Positions 6,903 through 17,384 of a DNA stretch of 64,000 nucleotides are shown piece after piece. Below the pieces are notes generated by a model. It was given only the letters and a program-made list of their open reading frames with translations. It was not told the DNA's origin and made no database searches. The DNA is from Rhodobacteraceae bacterium HIMB11. GTDB taxonomy: Bacteria > Pseudomonadota > Alphaproteobacteria > Rhodobacterales > Rhodobacteraceae. Each line of letters starts with the position of its first letter. The first letter of the stretch is position 1. The stretch lies in assembly GCA_000472185.1 (NCBI GenBank), contig AVDB01000003.1:186001-250000 (forward strand), written 5' to 3'. A program made the position numbers and the translations under genes.

Positions 6903-7892
6903 TTAATCGAATCGTTTCGACTTTAAATCATTGATGAAAGAATCGGCTGCAAGGGATGCTGATATTTCGCCCGCCTGAATCGCACGTTCTAGCGCGTCCA
7001 TGCGTTCACGCGTCTCTGCACCATCCAGTTGTGACAGCAGCATTTGGCGAATATCCTCTTTGAACCAAAATGCAACTTGGCTTTGCCGCGTATGGTCAAA
7101 ATATCCTTCAGAACGTCGCCAGGTAATCAGTTCATTTATTTTATCCCAAGCATCTGAAAGGCCACTTTCTTCAATCGCCGAGACCGTCATTGCCATTGGA
7201 AACCCGTCAGGATCATTAGGGCGTGATCGCAGAAGCCGCAGTGCGCCTGCGTAATCCGCGCATGTTCGCGTCGCTGTTGCCATTAAATCGCCATCCGCTT
7301 TGTTCACCAAAATCATATCGGCGATCTCCATGATGCCGCGTTTGACACCCTGCAATTCATCGCCGCCAGCGGGCGCAAGCAGCAACAAAAACAAATCGGA
7401 AATCTGCGATACAATTGTTTCAGATTGCCCAACGCCAACCGTTTCAATCAAAACAACATCAAAACCAGCCGCCTCGCAAATCGCAACAGCCTCGCGGGTG
7501 CGGCGTGCCACACCGCCAAGGTGCGATTGGCTAGGCGAAGGTCGAATAAATGCATTTGGGTTGCGCGACAGCCGATCCATGCGTGTTTTATCACCTAGTA
7601 TGGACCCACCCGTGCGGGCAGAACTGGGATCAACGGCAAGGACAGCAACCTTCAATCCCTGATCCGTTAAATACGTGCCAAAACTTTCGATAAAGGTTGA
7701 TTTGCCAACACCGGGCGTTCCCGACAACCCGATGCGCAGAGCCTGACGGTTTGCCTTTGACGCCCCCTCGAGCAATTCCAACGCTGCTGCGCGGTGATCC
7801 GAACGCGAACTTTCGACCAATGTAATCGCCTTGGACAATGCACGGCGATCCCCCGAAAGAAGCTTATCTAAATCAATTTTTGAAACACCCAT
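6903..7892 (-). CDS. meaB: Methylmalonyl-CoA mutase-associated GTPase MeaB
   Basis: 329 residues. A G3E-family P-loop GTPase that protects and reactivates adenosylcobalamin-dependent methylmalonyl-CoA mutase. Walker A is GTPGVGKST (about residues 58-66). DPSSARTGGSILGDKTRM and the switch-like ETVGVGQSE are typical of the ArgK/MeaB group, and NKADGD is the base-recognition motif. No mutase gene is in the window, so the partner lies elsewhere. The B12 genes cobU and cobC at 43291-44396 fit a cobalamin-using organism. Confidence 0.93.
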   Translation of the reverse strand: MGVSKIDLDKLLSGDRRALSKAITLVESSRSDHRAAALELLEGASKANRQALRIGLSGTPGVGKSTFIESFGTYLTDQGLKVAVLAVDPSSARTGGSILGDKTRMDRLSRNPNAFIRPSPSQSHLGGVARRTREAVAICEAAGFDVVLIETVGVGQSETIVSQISDLFLLLLAPAGGDELQGVKRGIMEIADMILVNKADGDLMATATRTCADYAGALRLLRSRPNDPDGFPMAMTVSAIEESGLSDAWDKINELITWRRSEGYFDHTRQSQVAFWFKEDIRQMLLSQLDGAETRERMDALERAIQAGEISASLAADSFINDLKSKRFD

Positions 7893-7992
7893 TTCGGCAG
7901 CTTTCCGCAGAACACGATTGTGTAAGTTGACCTTTGGCTTCGTTTCTTGCCTTGATTACACGGGTAATGTCCAGTGTGCGACGGGGTTTTAA

Positions 7993-8715
7993 GTGCAAAA
8001 AGTCAAAATTCGAAATCTAATTGGTGCAGCGAGTACCGCAGTTTTTGCGGTGATGTTCCAATCTGCGCAGGCCGAAACGACACGGATGCATTTTGATGTG
8101 ACGATCCTTGGGCTGAAGGCGGGCGAGTTGCGCTACACGCTGCAAAAGGATGACACATCCTATGCGGCGTCAGGTTTGCTTTACCCAACGGGCCTTGCCG
8201 CAACCATGACAACATTTCTTTATGATGTGACTATCACGGGGACGCACAAGGGTAGTCAATATTTCCCATCGCGATATTCAGAAAAATCGGACACTGGCAA
8301 ACGCAAAGAAGAACGGGAAATCATCTATCGCTCTGGCGTTCCCAATATTCGCTCGGCAAAACTGGCAAAACCACATTGGTTGGATCCGAAAACGCAAAAA
8401 GGCACGTTGGACCCGATGACCGCGATTTTCGAAATCTTACGCGATGTAGAGCATGGAAAATTGTGTGATCAGGATGTGACTCTATTTGATGGGGCGCGTC
8501 GGGTTCGTATTGCGCTATCAAATCCCACAGAGGCAGGAACACGCGCCACATGTGATGGGGTCTATAGTCGCGAAGGTGGATTTTCAAAAAACGAATTGAA
8601 GCAGGGAAAAACATTTCCTTTCACCATCACCTACCAAAAAACGGACCAAAACTACTATTTTCAAAGATTTGATGTGAAATCTGCACGTGGACGGGCGGCC
8701 TTTGTTCGTAGATAA
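7993..8715 (+). CDS. DUF3108 exported protein
   Basis: 240 residues starting at GTG 7993. A signal peptide is clear (residues 1-27, ending AQAE). The mature part is beta-rich with the DUF3108 pattern (FDVTILGLKAGELRYTL, YRSGVP). DUF3108 proteins are periplasmic or outer-membrane-associated and of unknown function. The ribosome-binding site is weak. It is followed by hrpB after 8 bases, so the two probably share a transcript. It is divergent from meaB. Confidence 0.8.
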   Translation: MQKVKIRNLIGAASTAVFAVMFQSAQAETTRMHFDVTILGLKAGELRYTLQKDDTSYAASGLLYPTGLAATMTTFLYDVTITGTHKGSQYFPSRYSEKSDTGKRKEEREIIYRSGVPNIRSAKLAKPHWLDPKTQKGTLDPMTAIFEILRDVEHGKLCDQDVTLFDGARRVRIALSNPTEAGTRATCDGVYSREGGFSKNELKQGKTFPFTITYQKTDQNYYFQRFDVKSARGRAAFVRR

Positions 8716-8723
8716 CGCTATCT

Positions 8724-11144
8724 ATGAATGCCCAACTTCCGATTCACGACGTTCTGGATGAACTGATCCGCGCTGTGCGCGCCGAACAGCGGGTTGTTTT
8801 ATGCGCACCACCTGGTGCGGGGAAAACAACTGTCGTCCCGTTGGCCCTGTTGAACGAGTTCGGTTTTGACGGAAAAATTATCATGCTAGAGCCGCGGCGT
8901 TTGGCGACGCGCGCAACTGCCGAGCGCATGGCCGCAACTCTTTCTGAAAAGGTAGGGCAAACTGTTGGCTATCGCGTACGCGGGGATTCAAAAACAAGCA
9001 ACACAACGAAGATCGAGGTTGTTACCGAAGGCATTCTTACACGTATGATCCAGTCGGACCCAGAGCTTCAGGGGATTTCCTGCATCATTTTCGATGAATT
9101 TCATGAACGCTCATTGAATGTGGATCTTGGATTGGCGCTAAGTTTGGAAATACGGGATGCCCTGCGCGATGATTTGCGGATCGTGGTGATGTCGGCGACA
9201 CTGGAAGCGGACCCTATTTCAAAATTGATGAGTGATGCGCCAGTCGTCACCGCTGAAGGGCGCAGTTATCCTGTCACGCCAATCTGGCTGCCGCGACCCG
9301 CCCCTACAAAACAGCGCCTTGAAATCGGGATCAGCGAACTGATCCATCAGGCCTTAGAGGAAACCGATGGAAGCGTGTTGGTCTTTTTGCCAGGCGAGCG
9401 GGAAATTCGAAACGTCATGCGCGTCCTGTCAGCTGATCTGACACAGGATATCGCCATCCATCCCCTATTCGGAGCCCTCGATTTCAAGGAACAGCAGTTG
9501 GCCATTGCCCCGCCCCCAAAAGGGCGCAAGGTGGTCTTGGCGACATCGATTGCGGAAACATCCCTCACGATTGAAGGGATCACGGCGGTTGTCGATAGTG
9601 GATTGGCGCGTCGCGCAATTTATGATGCCGGCACAGGGATGTCCCGCCTGATCACCACCAAAGCGTCCAAGGCCGAGGCAACACAACGTATGGGGCGTGC
9701 GGGACGTTTGTCGGCAGGCACATGTTTCAAATATTGGTCCCGCGCGGAAGAGGGACAGATGCCCAAATTCGCGCCTGCAGAAATTGAACGCGTGGACCTG
9801 GCAACATTTGCTTTGGACCTTGCGCAATGGGGAACCAATGAACATGATCTTGCCCTGCTGACCCAACCCGACGCGGCAACTTTGGAGGACGGACGCGCTC
9901 TGTTGAAGATGTTGGGCGCGCTGGATGAGACAGGGCGCATTACCGATCATGGTCGCGCCCTATCGCGGGTGCCCGCGCATCCCCGAATTGCCCATATGAT
10001 CACCACGGCAGGCGAAAACGCAACACTACCCGCGGCACTGTTGGGCGAACGGGATATATTGCAAAAATCGGGGCAAAGTGATTTCACAAAACGGATCCAA
10101 GCCATCGTTGATGCCGATCCCCAAGTCCCCAAACCAACGCGCAATCGCGTAAAATCAGAGGCCAAGCGGCTTACCCGATTTACAGAGAAAAATGGCCCAC
10201 GCTACAGCGTTGGGCAAATGTTGGCGTTAGCCTTTCCTGATCGGATTGGCGCACGGCGTGGTGGGAAAACACCGCGTTTCATTCTGTCGGGCGGCAAAGG
10301 CGCAATTATGCGAGAGGAAGACGCGCTTGTCTCTCAGCGCTACATAGTAGCGATTGAGCTAGATGGCGATCCAAGAGAGGCACAAATACGCCTTGCGCTG
10401 CCAATAACAGAAGGCGAAATTCGCGATCTGTTTGACGATCAAATCCATTGGCGAAACGTATGTGAATGGTCTAAACGCGATGGGCGGGTTCTGGCCCGCA
10501 AACGGGAATATTTTGGCACCCTCATCCTAAACGACCAAATTTGGAGAGGCGTGGGTGATGCGGAATTAGCAGCAGCAATGTTGGATGGTGTGCGCGATTT
10601 GGGACTGACGCTGACACCCAGCGCAGAGCGGTTTTTAGCACGCGTTCGCCTAGCACCTGACGAGTTTGCAGGGTTTGACGAGGGAACGCTATTGCAGGAA
10701 CTGGAGGATTGGTTATTGCCGTATCTAACTGGGGTCACAACATCGGAAGCTTGGCGTAAATTTGATATCACACCCGCGCTAAAGGCCAGATTGAACTGGG
10801 ATCAACAAAGCAACTTGGATCGCTTGGCCCCCAGTCACTTTACAACCCCACTTGGACGCAAAATCCCAATTGATTATGATGGTGAACATCCACAGATCGC
10901 ATTGCGCCTACAGGAAATGTTTGGACAGGTGACACACCCGCAGGTCGTGGGCAAACCATTGCGCGTCACCTTGCTCTCTCCTGCGGGGCGTCCCGTTCAA
11001 ACAACGTTGGACATCCCAGGTTTTTGGGCGACCAGTTATGCTGATGTGCGCAAAGACATGCGCGGGCGATACCCCAAACATCCATGGCCCGAAGATCCAA
11101 CACAGGCTGATCCAACACTGCGTGCAAAACCACGCGGTACGTGA
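8724..11144 (+). CDS. hrpB: ATP-dependent RNA helicase HrpB
   Basis: 806 residues, full length for HrpB, a DEAH/RHA-type superfamily 2 helicase. Motif I is APPGAGKTT (about 28-36), motif II DEFH (124-127), motif III SATLE, and motif VI QRMGRAGR. The distinctive HrpB C-terminal domain is present, ending with the conserved PKHPWPEDP segment. Its biological role is not firmly established in most bacteria. It ends eight bases before the convergent truA. Confidence 0.94.
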   Translation: MNAQLPIHDVLDELIRAVRAEQRVVLCAPPGAGKTTVVPLALLNEFGFDGKIIMLEPRRLATRATAERMAATLSEKVGQTVGYRVRGDSKTSNTTKIEVVTEGILTRMIQSDPELQGISCIIFDEFHERSLNVDLGLALSLEIRDALRDDLRIVVMSATLEADPISKLMSDAPVVTAEGRSYPVTPIWLPRPAPTKQRLEIGISELIHQALEETDGSVLVFLPGEREIRNVMRVLSADLTQDIAIHPLFGALDFKEQQLAIAPPPKGRKVVLATSIAETSLTIEGITAVVDSGLARRAIYDAGTGMSRLITTKASKAEATQRMGRAGRLSAGTCFKYWSRAEEGQMPKFAPAEIERVDLATFALDLAQWGTNEHDLALLTQPDAATLEDGRALLKMLGALDETGRITDHGRALSRVPAHPRIAHMITTAGENATLPAALLGERDILQKSGQSDFTKRIQAIVDADPQVPKPTRNRVKSEAKRLTRFTEKNGPRYSVGQMLALAFPDRIGARRGGKTPRFILSGGKGAIMREEDALVSQRYIVAIELDGDPREAQIRLALPITEGEIRDLFDDQIHWRNVCEWSKRDGRVLARKREYFGTLILNDQIWRGVGDAELAAAMLDGVRDLGLTLTPSAERFLARVRLAPDEFAGFDEGTLLQELEDWLLPYLTGVTTSEAWRKFDITPALKARLNWDQQSNLDRLAPSHFTTPLGRKIPIDYDGEHPQIALRLQEMFGQVTHPQVVGKPLRVTLLSPAGRPVQTTLDIPGFWATSYADVRKDMRGRYPKHPWPEDPTQADPTLRAKPRGT

Positions 11145-11151
11145 TTAAAGC

Positions 11152-11919
11152 TTAGGCAAACGGGTCCTTGGGATAGCGCACACCCGCCAAATATAATCCC
11201 TGCGGCGGGGAAACGGGCCCACAGGCCGCGCGTTCAAAGGCATTAAGCGCCGTTTTCACATCAATCGGATCCCATGCGCCAGCGCCAACACGTTCTAACG
11301 TGCCGACAAAACTGCGTACTTGATTGTGCAAAAAACTGCGCGCCCGCACGAAAAAACGTATTTCGGGGCCGGACCATCCGTCAATTTTCGTAACCGTTAG
11401 TTCGTCCAATGTTTTGACAGGACTTTCCGCCTGACAGATCGATGATCGAAAGGTTGTGAAATCATGCAAACCCAGCAGATGATTGGCCCCCTCTTGCATC
11501 GCGTCGGGGTCCAAATCGTGGTTGACCTGCCAAACCAACCCCGCATCGTGTGTTGCAGGTGCACGACGACACAGCAGGCGAAATACATATTGCCGTTCCA
11601 CCGCACTAAAGCGGGCGTGCCACTCTGTATCAACTTGGGCACAAGCTGTGATCGACACAGGCAAGGGTTTCAGATGATAATTCAGCGCCTCGGACAATCG
11701 AAACGGATCCCAGTCCTTTTCCATGTCACACTGTGCGACCTGCGCTGTGGCATGGACGCCTGCATCCGTGCGACCCGCGGCGGCAATCGTATGCGCGCGC
11801 GGTTCCAATTTGGCCAAGGCATCCTCGATCGCGCCCTGAACTGAGGGTCGATCAGCCTGCCGTTGCCATCCCGCGAACGGGGCGCCGTGATATTCAACTT
11901 TTAATGCGTATCGGTTCAT
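11152..11919 (-). CDS. truA: tRNA pseudouridine synthase A
   Basis: 255 residues. Converts U38-U40 in the anticodon arm of many tRNAs to pseudouridine. The catalytic Asp52 sits in [11 protein letters not shown], the family signature. The N-terminus [19 protein letters not shown] is typical, which sets the start at ATG 11919 rather than further upstream. It is divergent from the ycjX operon, with about 95 bases between them for both promoters. Confidence 0.96.
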   Translation of the reverse strand: MNRYALKVEYHGAPFAGWQRQADRPSVQGAIEDALAKLEPRAHTIAAAGRTDAGVHATAQVAQCDMEKDWDPFRLSEALNYHLKPLPVSITACAQVDTEWHARFSAVERQYVFRLLCRRAPATHDAGLVWQVNHDLDPDAMQEGANHLLGLHDFTTFRSSICQAESPVKTLDELTVTKIDGWSGPEIRFFVRARSFLHNQVRSFVGTLERVGAGAWDPIDVKTALNAFERAACGPVSPPQGLYLAGVRYPKDPFA

Positions 11920-12015
11920 AGTTGCCCAGATACCGCAAAATTTCCCCCTGTCCAACCTGTTGAATTGCACAGGCCCTTTCCCCATGTGATACATGAACAA
12001 AAAGGGACCAGAATA

Positions 12016-13440
12016 TTGGCAATAACGGACATTGGGTATCGCATTATCGATAGAGTTGATGCGTTGGGCACACAGATGTCTGACACCATATTTGGTGCCC
12101 CTATTCGGTTGGGTGTCACGGGATTAGCGCGCTCAGGCAAGACCGTTTTCATAACCTCTTTGATCGCCAATTTGCTATCAGGTGCAAAGTTACCTCAGTT
12201 TGCAGCAAGCGCGCAGGATCGCATCGAGCTTGCCTATCTCATCCCACAGCCAAACGACACGATTGCACGGTTTGACTATGAAACGCATTTGGCGCAACTG
12301 TGCGCACATCCCCCGACGTGGCCCGATAACACCAAGGGGATCAGCACCCTGCGCTTAACCCTAAAACTGCGCCCGACAGGCTTACTTTCGGGTCTGCGTG
12401 GAGCTTTCGAACAACATATCGACATTGTGGATTACCCCGGTGAATGGCTGCTTGATTTGTGCTTGATGGATAAATCCTATGAGGAATGGAGCTCAGATGT
12501 ACTTCACCGAATGGCAAGCCGTGTCTTTGGCGCAGAATACGTAAATGCGCTGACTAATCTAGACCCCAGCGACCCATTCACGGACGCCGCGGCAAGATCT
12601 CTTGCCGTGTGTTTCACAGACTACTTAGAAAATGCACGTGTGGCAGGATATTCGGATTTATCACCTGGTCATTTCTTATTACCCGGTGATATGGCGGGAT
12701 CACCCGCCCTAACATTTGCACCTGTTCCAAAACCAACTGGCAGCATCCGCAAAACATTCTGGGCCGAAATGAAACGCCGGTATGACGCCTACAAAACACA
12801 TGTGGTCCGCCCATTTTTTCGGGATCATTTTTCCAAGATTGATCGACAGATTGTATTGGTCGATCTGCTTAGCGCACTGGACAACGGACCTGATGCACTG
12901 TCCGATTTACAGCGCACGATGAGCGATGTTGTGCGCGCATTTCGCCCCGGTCAGAATTCATTTTTAACGCGCCTTGTGTCAGGACAGCGGGTTGATAAAA
13001 TCCTATTTGCCGCGACCAAAGCCGATCATTTGCACCACACACAGCACGGCAATTACACCAATATCATGCGTGCCATCATGGATGACGCCCTGCGACACGC
13101 GAAATTTAGAGGCGCCCAAACCGCAGCCCTGTCGTTAGCCAGTGTGCGCAGCACGACCGAGGCATTACACGAGGATCATCCATGCGTGCGTGGCACCTTG
13201 CTTAGCAATCGCAAAAATACGTTGTCCTACGCAGGATCACTTCCCGAAAATGCGCAGCAATTGTTGCGCGATATTTCAGATGGTCGATCAAATTGGTTGG
13301 GCGCAGAATTCACATCCACCCCGTTCGCTCCACCTGTTGATGCATTTCACCCTGATCGCGGGATTGCGCATATCAGGCTGGATCAATCCTTGGAATTTTT
13401 ATTGGGGGATCGCATATGCTCCGACCCGCGCGTAATTTAG
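12016..13440 (+). CDS. ycjX: YcjX-family predicted P-loop GTPase
   Basis: 474 residues read from TTG 12016, chosen because AAAGGGA lies 8 bases upstream and the product begins [14 protein letters not shown], as in related proteins. Walker A is GLARSGKT (about residues 36-43), followed by [11 protein letters not shown]. YcjX is a DUF463 protein induced by envelope or heat stress in enterobacteria; its exact role is unknown. The last 25 bases overlap the next gene. It forms an operon with the GNAT gene and the ycjF-like gene. Confidence 0.88.
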   Translation: MAITDIGYRIIDRVDALGTQMSDTIFGAPIRLGVTGLARSGKTVFITSLIANLLSGAKLPQFAASAQDRIELAYLIPQPNDTIARFDYETHLAQLCAHPPTWPDNTKGISTLRLTLKLRPTGLLSGLRGAFEQHIDIVDYPGEWLLDLCLMDKSYEEWSSDVLHRMASRVFGAEYVNALTNLDPSDPFTDAAARSLAVCFTDYLENARVAGYSDLSPGHFLLPGDMAGSPALTFAPVPKPTGSIRKTFWAEMKRRYDAYKTHVVRPFFRDHFSKIDRQIVLVDLLSALDNGPDALSDLQRTMSDVVRAFRPGQNSFLTRLVSGQRVDKILFAATKADHLHHTQHGNYTNIMRAIMDDALRHAKFRGAQTAALSLASVRSTTEALHEDHPCVRGTLLSNRKNTLSYAGSLPENAQQLLRDISDGRSNWLGAEFTSTPFAPPVDAFHPDRGIAHIRLDQSLEFLLGDRICSDPRVI

Positions 13441-13844
13441 ATGCAGGCGCTCTGGGCGCGATTTTGTCGGACTTCGTGGAGGTAACCGATTGGATGCCCT
13501 GCCTGCATAGCCGCGCAGAAGACATTTCATTTGCGGCCAAACTTATTGCGGGACATTCGGTTTTCGTCTGGGGGGTGGATCGCCCATTGGGATTTATCGC
13601 ATTGCACCAAAATTCAATAGATGCGCTTTATGTCCGTAACGATCAGCACGGTCAGGGATATGGCAGCGCACTGATACAGTATGCCCAATCAATACGGGAT
13701 GAATTGGAATTATGCACATTCCAACAAAACACCCTAGCGCGGCGATTTTATGCAAAGCATGGCTTTTCAGAGGTGAAATTTACAGATGGTTCGGGAAATG
13801 ATGAAGGCTTGCCAGATGTTTGCCTAACCTGGAGGGCACATTGA
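13416..13844 (+). CDS. GNAT-family acetyltransferase
   Basis: 142 residues. The acetyl-CoA-binding A motif is seen as VRNDQHGQGYGSALI (about 70-84), then the B-motif segment FYAKHGFSEV. ATG 13416 lies inside the end of ycjX, preceded by GGGGGAT. Substrate unknown. Its position between ycjX and ycjF suggests co-expression with that pair. Confidence 0.85.
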   Translation: MLRPARNLDAGALGAILSDFVEVTDWMPCLHSRAEDISFAAKLIAGHSVFVWGVDRPLGFIALHQNSIDALYVRNDQHGQGYGSALIQYAQSIRDELELCTFQQNTLARRFYAKHGFSEVKFTDGSGNDEGLPDVCLTWRAH

Positions 13845-13845
13845 T

Positions 13846-14826
13846 ATGGATGACAAAAAACCGTTTACAATCGAACTGGAAGAAACAACCCCAATGCCCC
13901 ACCCCGCCGAGGTTGAGCAGATAAGTGATGTTTCGCCGCCTGCCAAAATTTCGATGTCGTCAGGACGCGGGTTGGGATTATTTGGGTGGGCCGCATCGCT
14001 TGGGGTATCTTTGCTTTTTGCGTATCTCGCAATTGGATTTTGGGATTTTGTTCTGGCTCAATTTGCGCGCAATATCATCCTTGGCTGGGTCTTGGGCGGA
14101 CTTGCGGCCACGTTTGTTGCGATCATTTTTGCCGTGATCATCCGTGAATTTTTTGTCATCGCGCAAATGCGAAACATGGAACGTCTGCGCGCGCGGATCG
14201 ACGCAGTTTTATCGACCCACGACGTGGCAGAAACGCGACGGATCATTTTTGATTTGAATCGCATTTATGGCCGTCGATCGCACCTGACTTCTATCTGTCG
14301 CGATCAGGTCCAAGCCGCAAAAGACAGCGTTGATCCAAATGCGATGCTAAGCCGATATGAAACCGATGTTGTTGCGGCATTAGACAAAGAAGCGCAAAAG
14401 GAAATTGAACGCGCCGCCCGCCAAGTTGCCACCGTCACTGCGATGGTGCCAATCCCATGGATTGATATGTTGGCCGCCTTTGGAACAAACCTCCGCATGA
14501 TCCGTCGCATTGGGGAAATATACGGTGGGCGCTCTGGTCCAATTGGTTCATGGCGTCTGCTGCGGTCCGTCTCGGCACATCTGGTGGCCACAGGGGCATT
14601 GGCGGTTGGGGATGACTGGCTCGGTTCCGTTTTTGGCGGCAGTTTGTTGTCGCGCCTATCGCGCCGATTTGGCGAGGGCATGGTGAATGCCGCCCTAGCG
14701 GCACGAGTTGGCAGGGCGACGATTGATGTTTGTCGCCCACTGCCATTTAACATGCAAGAACGCCCAAAAATCAGTATCGTGTTAGGTCGTGCGCTGACGG
14801 GTATCTTTGATAAAACACCTGATTAA
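13846..14826 (+). CDS. YcjF / TIGR01620 family membrane protein
   Basis: 326 residues. The N-terminal 40 residues are cytosolic. Two transmembrane helices follow (about 45-68 and 76-100). A soluble helical region and a DUF697-like C-terminal domain with amphipathic Gly/Ala-rich segments (TAMVPIPWIDMLAAFG) come next. The family is the usual partner of YcjX. GGAGGG lies at 13831-13836, before ATG 13846. It ends in TTAA, sharing stop-codon bases with the convergent acetyltransferase. Confidence 0.85.
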   Translation: MDDKKPFTIELEETTPMPHPAEVEQISDVSPPAKISMSSGRGLGLFGWAASLGVSLLFAYLAIGFWDFVLAQFARNIILGWVLGGLAATFVAIIFAVIIREFFVIAQMRNMERLRARIDAVLSTHDVAETRRIIFDLNRIYGRRSHLTSICRDQVQAAKDSVDPNAMLSRYETDVVAALDKEAQKEIERAARQVATVTAMVPIPWIDMLAAFGTNLRMIRRIGEIYGGRSGPIGSWRLLRSVSAHLVATGALAVGDDWLGSVFGGSLLSRLSRRFGEGMVNAALAARVGRATIDVCRPLPFNMQERPKISIVLGRALTGIFDKTPD

Positions 14827-15311
14827 ATTTCGGATTTTTCCACGGCACCCTTTAATCCCGCCCATGCATTTTCACGAAGCGCAAGGCCCAGCACACGATC
14901 AGGGTTTGTTGGGTGCGGCATGATCACATCAGATAGTTTTTGAAACCCAAAGCGTGAATAATAGGGCGCGTCCCCCACCAGCAGAATGCGTTCCCAGCCA
15001 ATCGCAGATGCGATTTGAATGCTTTCACGGATAAGGAGACCACCCAATCCTTCACCCTGCCGCGTGGGGTGAACGGCGACGGGGCCCAACAATAGGGCAT
15101 AATCATTCCCAATGCGCACAGGCCAATGGCGAATGGCGCCTGCCAAAATATGATCTGGGTCCCGCGCAATCAATGATAACTCAGGAACTGGATCAACGCT
15201 TTCGCGCAGTCGATAGGACGACAATGCCGTTCGACCTGGGGCGAAACACAGATCATAGAGGGCTTCAACCTCCCACCAATCTGCCGCTGTTTCTTGTGTG
15301 ATGTGGAACAC
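14823..15311 (-). CDS. YhbS-type GNAT acetyltransferase
   Basis: 162 residues. The motif GPVAVHPTRQGEGLGGLLIRE (with the RQGEGLG acetyl-CoA loop) and the later VGDAPYYSRFGF are typical of the YhbS subgroup. Substrate unknown. Its stop codon overlaps that of the ycjF-like gene by four bases, tail to tail. It is divergent from the flavin reductase gene. Confidence 0.87.
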   Translation of the reverse strand: MFHITQETAADWWEVEALYDLCFAPGRTALSSYRLRESVDPVPELSLIARDPDHILAGAIRHWPVRIGNDYALLLGPVAVHPTRQGEGLGGLLIRESIQIASAIGWERILLVGDAPYYSRFGFQKLSDVIMPHPTNPDRVLGLALRENAWAGLKGAVEKSEI

Positions 15312-15389
15312 TCACACCCCCTGTGCGAAAATTATGACTAGAATGCTGCCTAACACGGCACTAAGTCGGTAGCAAATAGGAGAATGCAG

Positions 15390-15995
15390 ATGTTTTACGA
15401 ACCCCGCAACGGCCATGGCCTGCCACACAATCCATTTAACGCAATCGTAACCCCACGCCCCATTGGTTGGATTTCAACACGCAGCGCGGATGGGATTGAC
15501 AACCTAGCGCCGTATTCGTTTTTCAACGCCGTGGCCTATACGCCCCCACAGGTCATGTTCGCATCGACATCGTCGAAACCAGATCAGGATGACACCAAGG
15601 ATTCTGTGGCCAACATCCGCGACACAGGCGTGTTTTGTGTGAATGTGGTTTCCTATGAACTGCGGGATGCCATGAACAAAACATCTGCGACGCTGCCAAA
15701 AGACATGGATGAATTTGACGCCGCTGGATTGAAAAAGGCAGAAAGCCAAATCATCAATTGCCCGCGTGTTGCGATTGCACCCGCAACGTTTGAATGCCGG
15801 CTAACGCAAATCGTTCAACTTGAGGGGCAATCAAATCACGCGGTCTTTGGCGAGGTTGTCGGAGTGCACATGAACGATGCGTTCATCGAAGATGGCAAAT
15901 TTGATGTGACCAAATTTATTCCACTTAGCCGCCTGGGATACCGTGATTATTCAATGGTCGACAAAACCTTTACCCTTGCACGCCCAGACGATTAA
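15390..15995 (+). CDS. Flavin reductase family protein
   Basis: 201 residues with a split-barrel FMN-binding fold: NAIVTPRPIGWIST near the N-terminus, NLAPYSFFNAVAYTPP, then DTGVFCVNVV. Related proteins are FMN-binding oxidoreductases, some acting with two-component monooxygenases, but no partner is nearby. Of two in-frame ATGs (15384, 15390) the second has the right distance from AGGAG at 15378-15382. A terminator hairpin follows at 16072. Confidence 0.88.
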   Translation: MFYEPRNGHGLPHNPFNAIVTPRPIGWISTRSADGIDNLAPYSFFNAVAYTPPQVMFASTSSKPDQDDTKDSVANIRDTGVFCVNVVSYELRDAMNKTSATLPKDMDEFDAAGLKKAESQIINCPRVAIAPATFECRLTQIVQLEGQSNHAVFGEVVGVHMNDAFIEDGKFDVTKFIPLSRLGYRDYSMVDKTFTLARPDD

Positions 15996-16071
15996 CCTTG
16001 CATTTCGCGGGTCACGGGTCTAACTGCGATTACATGATAACAGCGAACACCTCATATTGCTTGCGACGCCG

Positions 16072-16100
16072 ACGCCACTGATCCAGTGGCGTTGCCTTTT
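16072..16100 (+). terminator. Intrinsic terminator of the flavin reductase gene
   Basis: ACGCCACTG (16072-16080) and CAGTGGCGT (16084-16092) form a perfect 9-bp stem with a 3-base loop, followed by TGCCTTTTGTT. Confidence 0.7.
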
Positions 16101-16197
16101 GTTATCTGCGCAAATATGCGCGAAACCCTCCTAATTGATTGACTTGTCCATGCCCATACTGCACGAAAAGGGCTCTAACTTTTAAAGGATTATGACG

Positions 16198-17367
16198 ATG
16201 ATTGCGTCCGTTCTACCAACATATGCACGTGCACCTTTGAATTTTGTAAAAGGTGAAGGAACTTGGTTGATCGAGGCAGATGGACGCCGATTTTTGGATT
16301 TGGGCGCAGGTATTGCCGTGAATGCATTAGGCCATGCGCATCCCGAATTGGTCAAAGCCTTGAGCGATCAGGCACAAAACCTGTGGCATGTTTCGAATTT
16401 ATACGAAATCCCAAATCAACAGCGCCTTGCGGATCAATTGGTGTCATTAACCTTTGCCGATACGGTATTTTTTACCAATTCCGGCACAGAGAGCTGTGAA
16501 TTGGCGGTAAAAATGGCCCGCAAATATTGGTATGAAAAGGGCCAACCAGAGCGCGTTGAAATCATCACGTTCGAAGGGTCCTTTCACGGTCGCTCCTCTG
16601 CCGGTATTGCGGCGGCGGGGTCCGAAAAAATGACCAAGGGTTTTGGCCCACTGCTTCCTGGGTTTGTACATCTGAAATGGAACGATCACGATGCAATCAA
16701 GGCGGCTATATCGGACCAAACCGCTGCAATTATGATTGAACCGATCCAAGGTGAAGGTGGCATTCGCCCCGTTCCTGAACAGTGCCTGAAGGGTCTGCGA
16801 GATCTGTGTGATGAACACGGTCTGCTTTTGATTTTTGACGAGGTGCAATGCGGCGTTGGTCGGACGGGCAAGTTATTTGCTCATGAATGGGCGGGTATAG
16901 ATCCAGATATCATGATGGTGGCCAAGGGGATCGGCGGTGGTTTCCCACTGGGCGCTGTTTTGGCCAGTGAAGACGCCGCATTTGGCATGACCGCGGGCAC
17001 ACACGGATCAACCTATGGCGGCAACCCGCTGGGCTGCGCGGTTGGTAACAAAGTTTTGGAATTGGTTGGTGACGCGGCTTTTTTGGACGAGGTCGCAGAA
17101 AAAGCCGCCTATTTCAAAGCAGGTCTTGAGGCTTTGGTGGCCCGCCATCCAAACACTTTCAAATCCGTGCGTGGCAAAGGATTGATGATGGGACTGGAAT
17201 GCGCCGTGCCCAACATGGATGTTGTGAATGCTGGGTATGATGCGCTGATCCTGACGGTCCCTGCAGGAGGTAATGTGGTGCGATTTGTTCCCGCGCTGAC
17301 GATCACAAAAGAAGACATTGACGAGGCGCTGGCACGACTTTCATCTGCGGCGCAAAGCCTCGGATAA
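16198..17367 (+). CDS. argD: Acetylornithine aminotransferase
   Basis: 389 residues. Pyridoxal-phosphate enzyme of arginine synthesis that converts N-acetylglutamate semialdehyde to N-acetylornithine; it may also act on succinyldiaminopimelate. The cofactor lysine is Lys243 in [14 protein letters not shown], with the acidic [12 protein letters not shown] before it. AAAGGA at 16184-16189 suits the second of two ATGs (16198) better than 16192. It is followed after 17 bases by argF, forming an arginine operon. Confidence 0.93.
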   Translation: MIASVLPTYARAPLNFVKGEGTWLIEADGRRFLDLGAGIAVNALGHAHPELVKALSDQAQNLWHVSNLYEIPNQQRLADQLVSLTFADTVFFTNSGTESCELAVKMARKYWYEKGQPERVEIITFEGSFHGRSSAGIAAAGSEKMTKGFGPLLPGFVHLKWNDHDAIKAAISDQTAAIMIEPIQGEGGIRPVPEQCLKGLRDLCDEHGLLLIFDEVQCGVGRTGKLFAHEWAGIDPDIMMVAKGIGGGFPLGAVLASEDAAFGMTAGTHGSTYGGNPLGCAVGNKVLELVGDAAFLDEVAEKAAYFKAGLEALVARHPNTFKSVRGKGLMMGLECAVPNMDVVNAGYDALILTVPAGGNVVRFVPALTITKEDIDEALARLSSAAQSLG

Positions 17368-17384
17368 GTATGAAAGACATAACG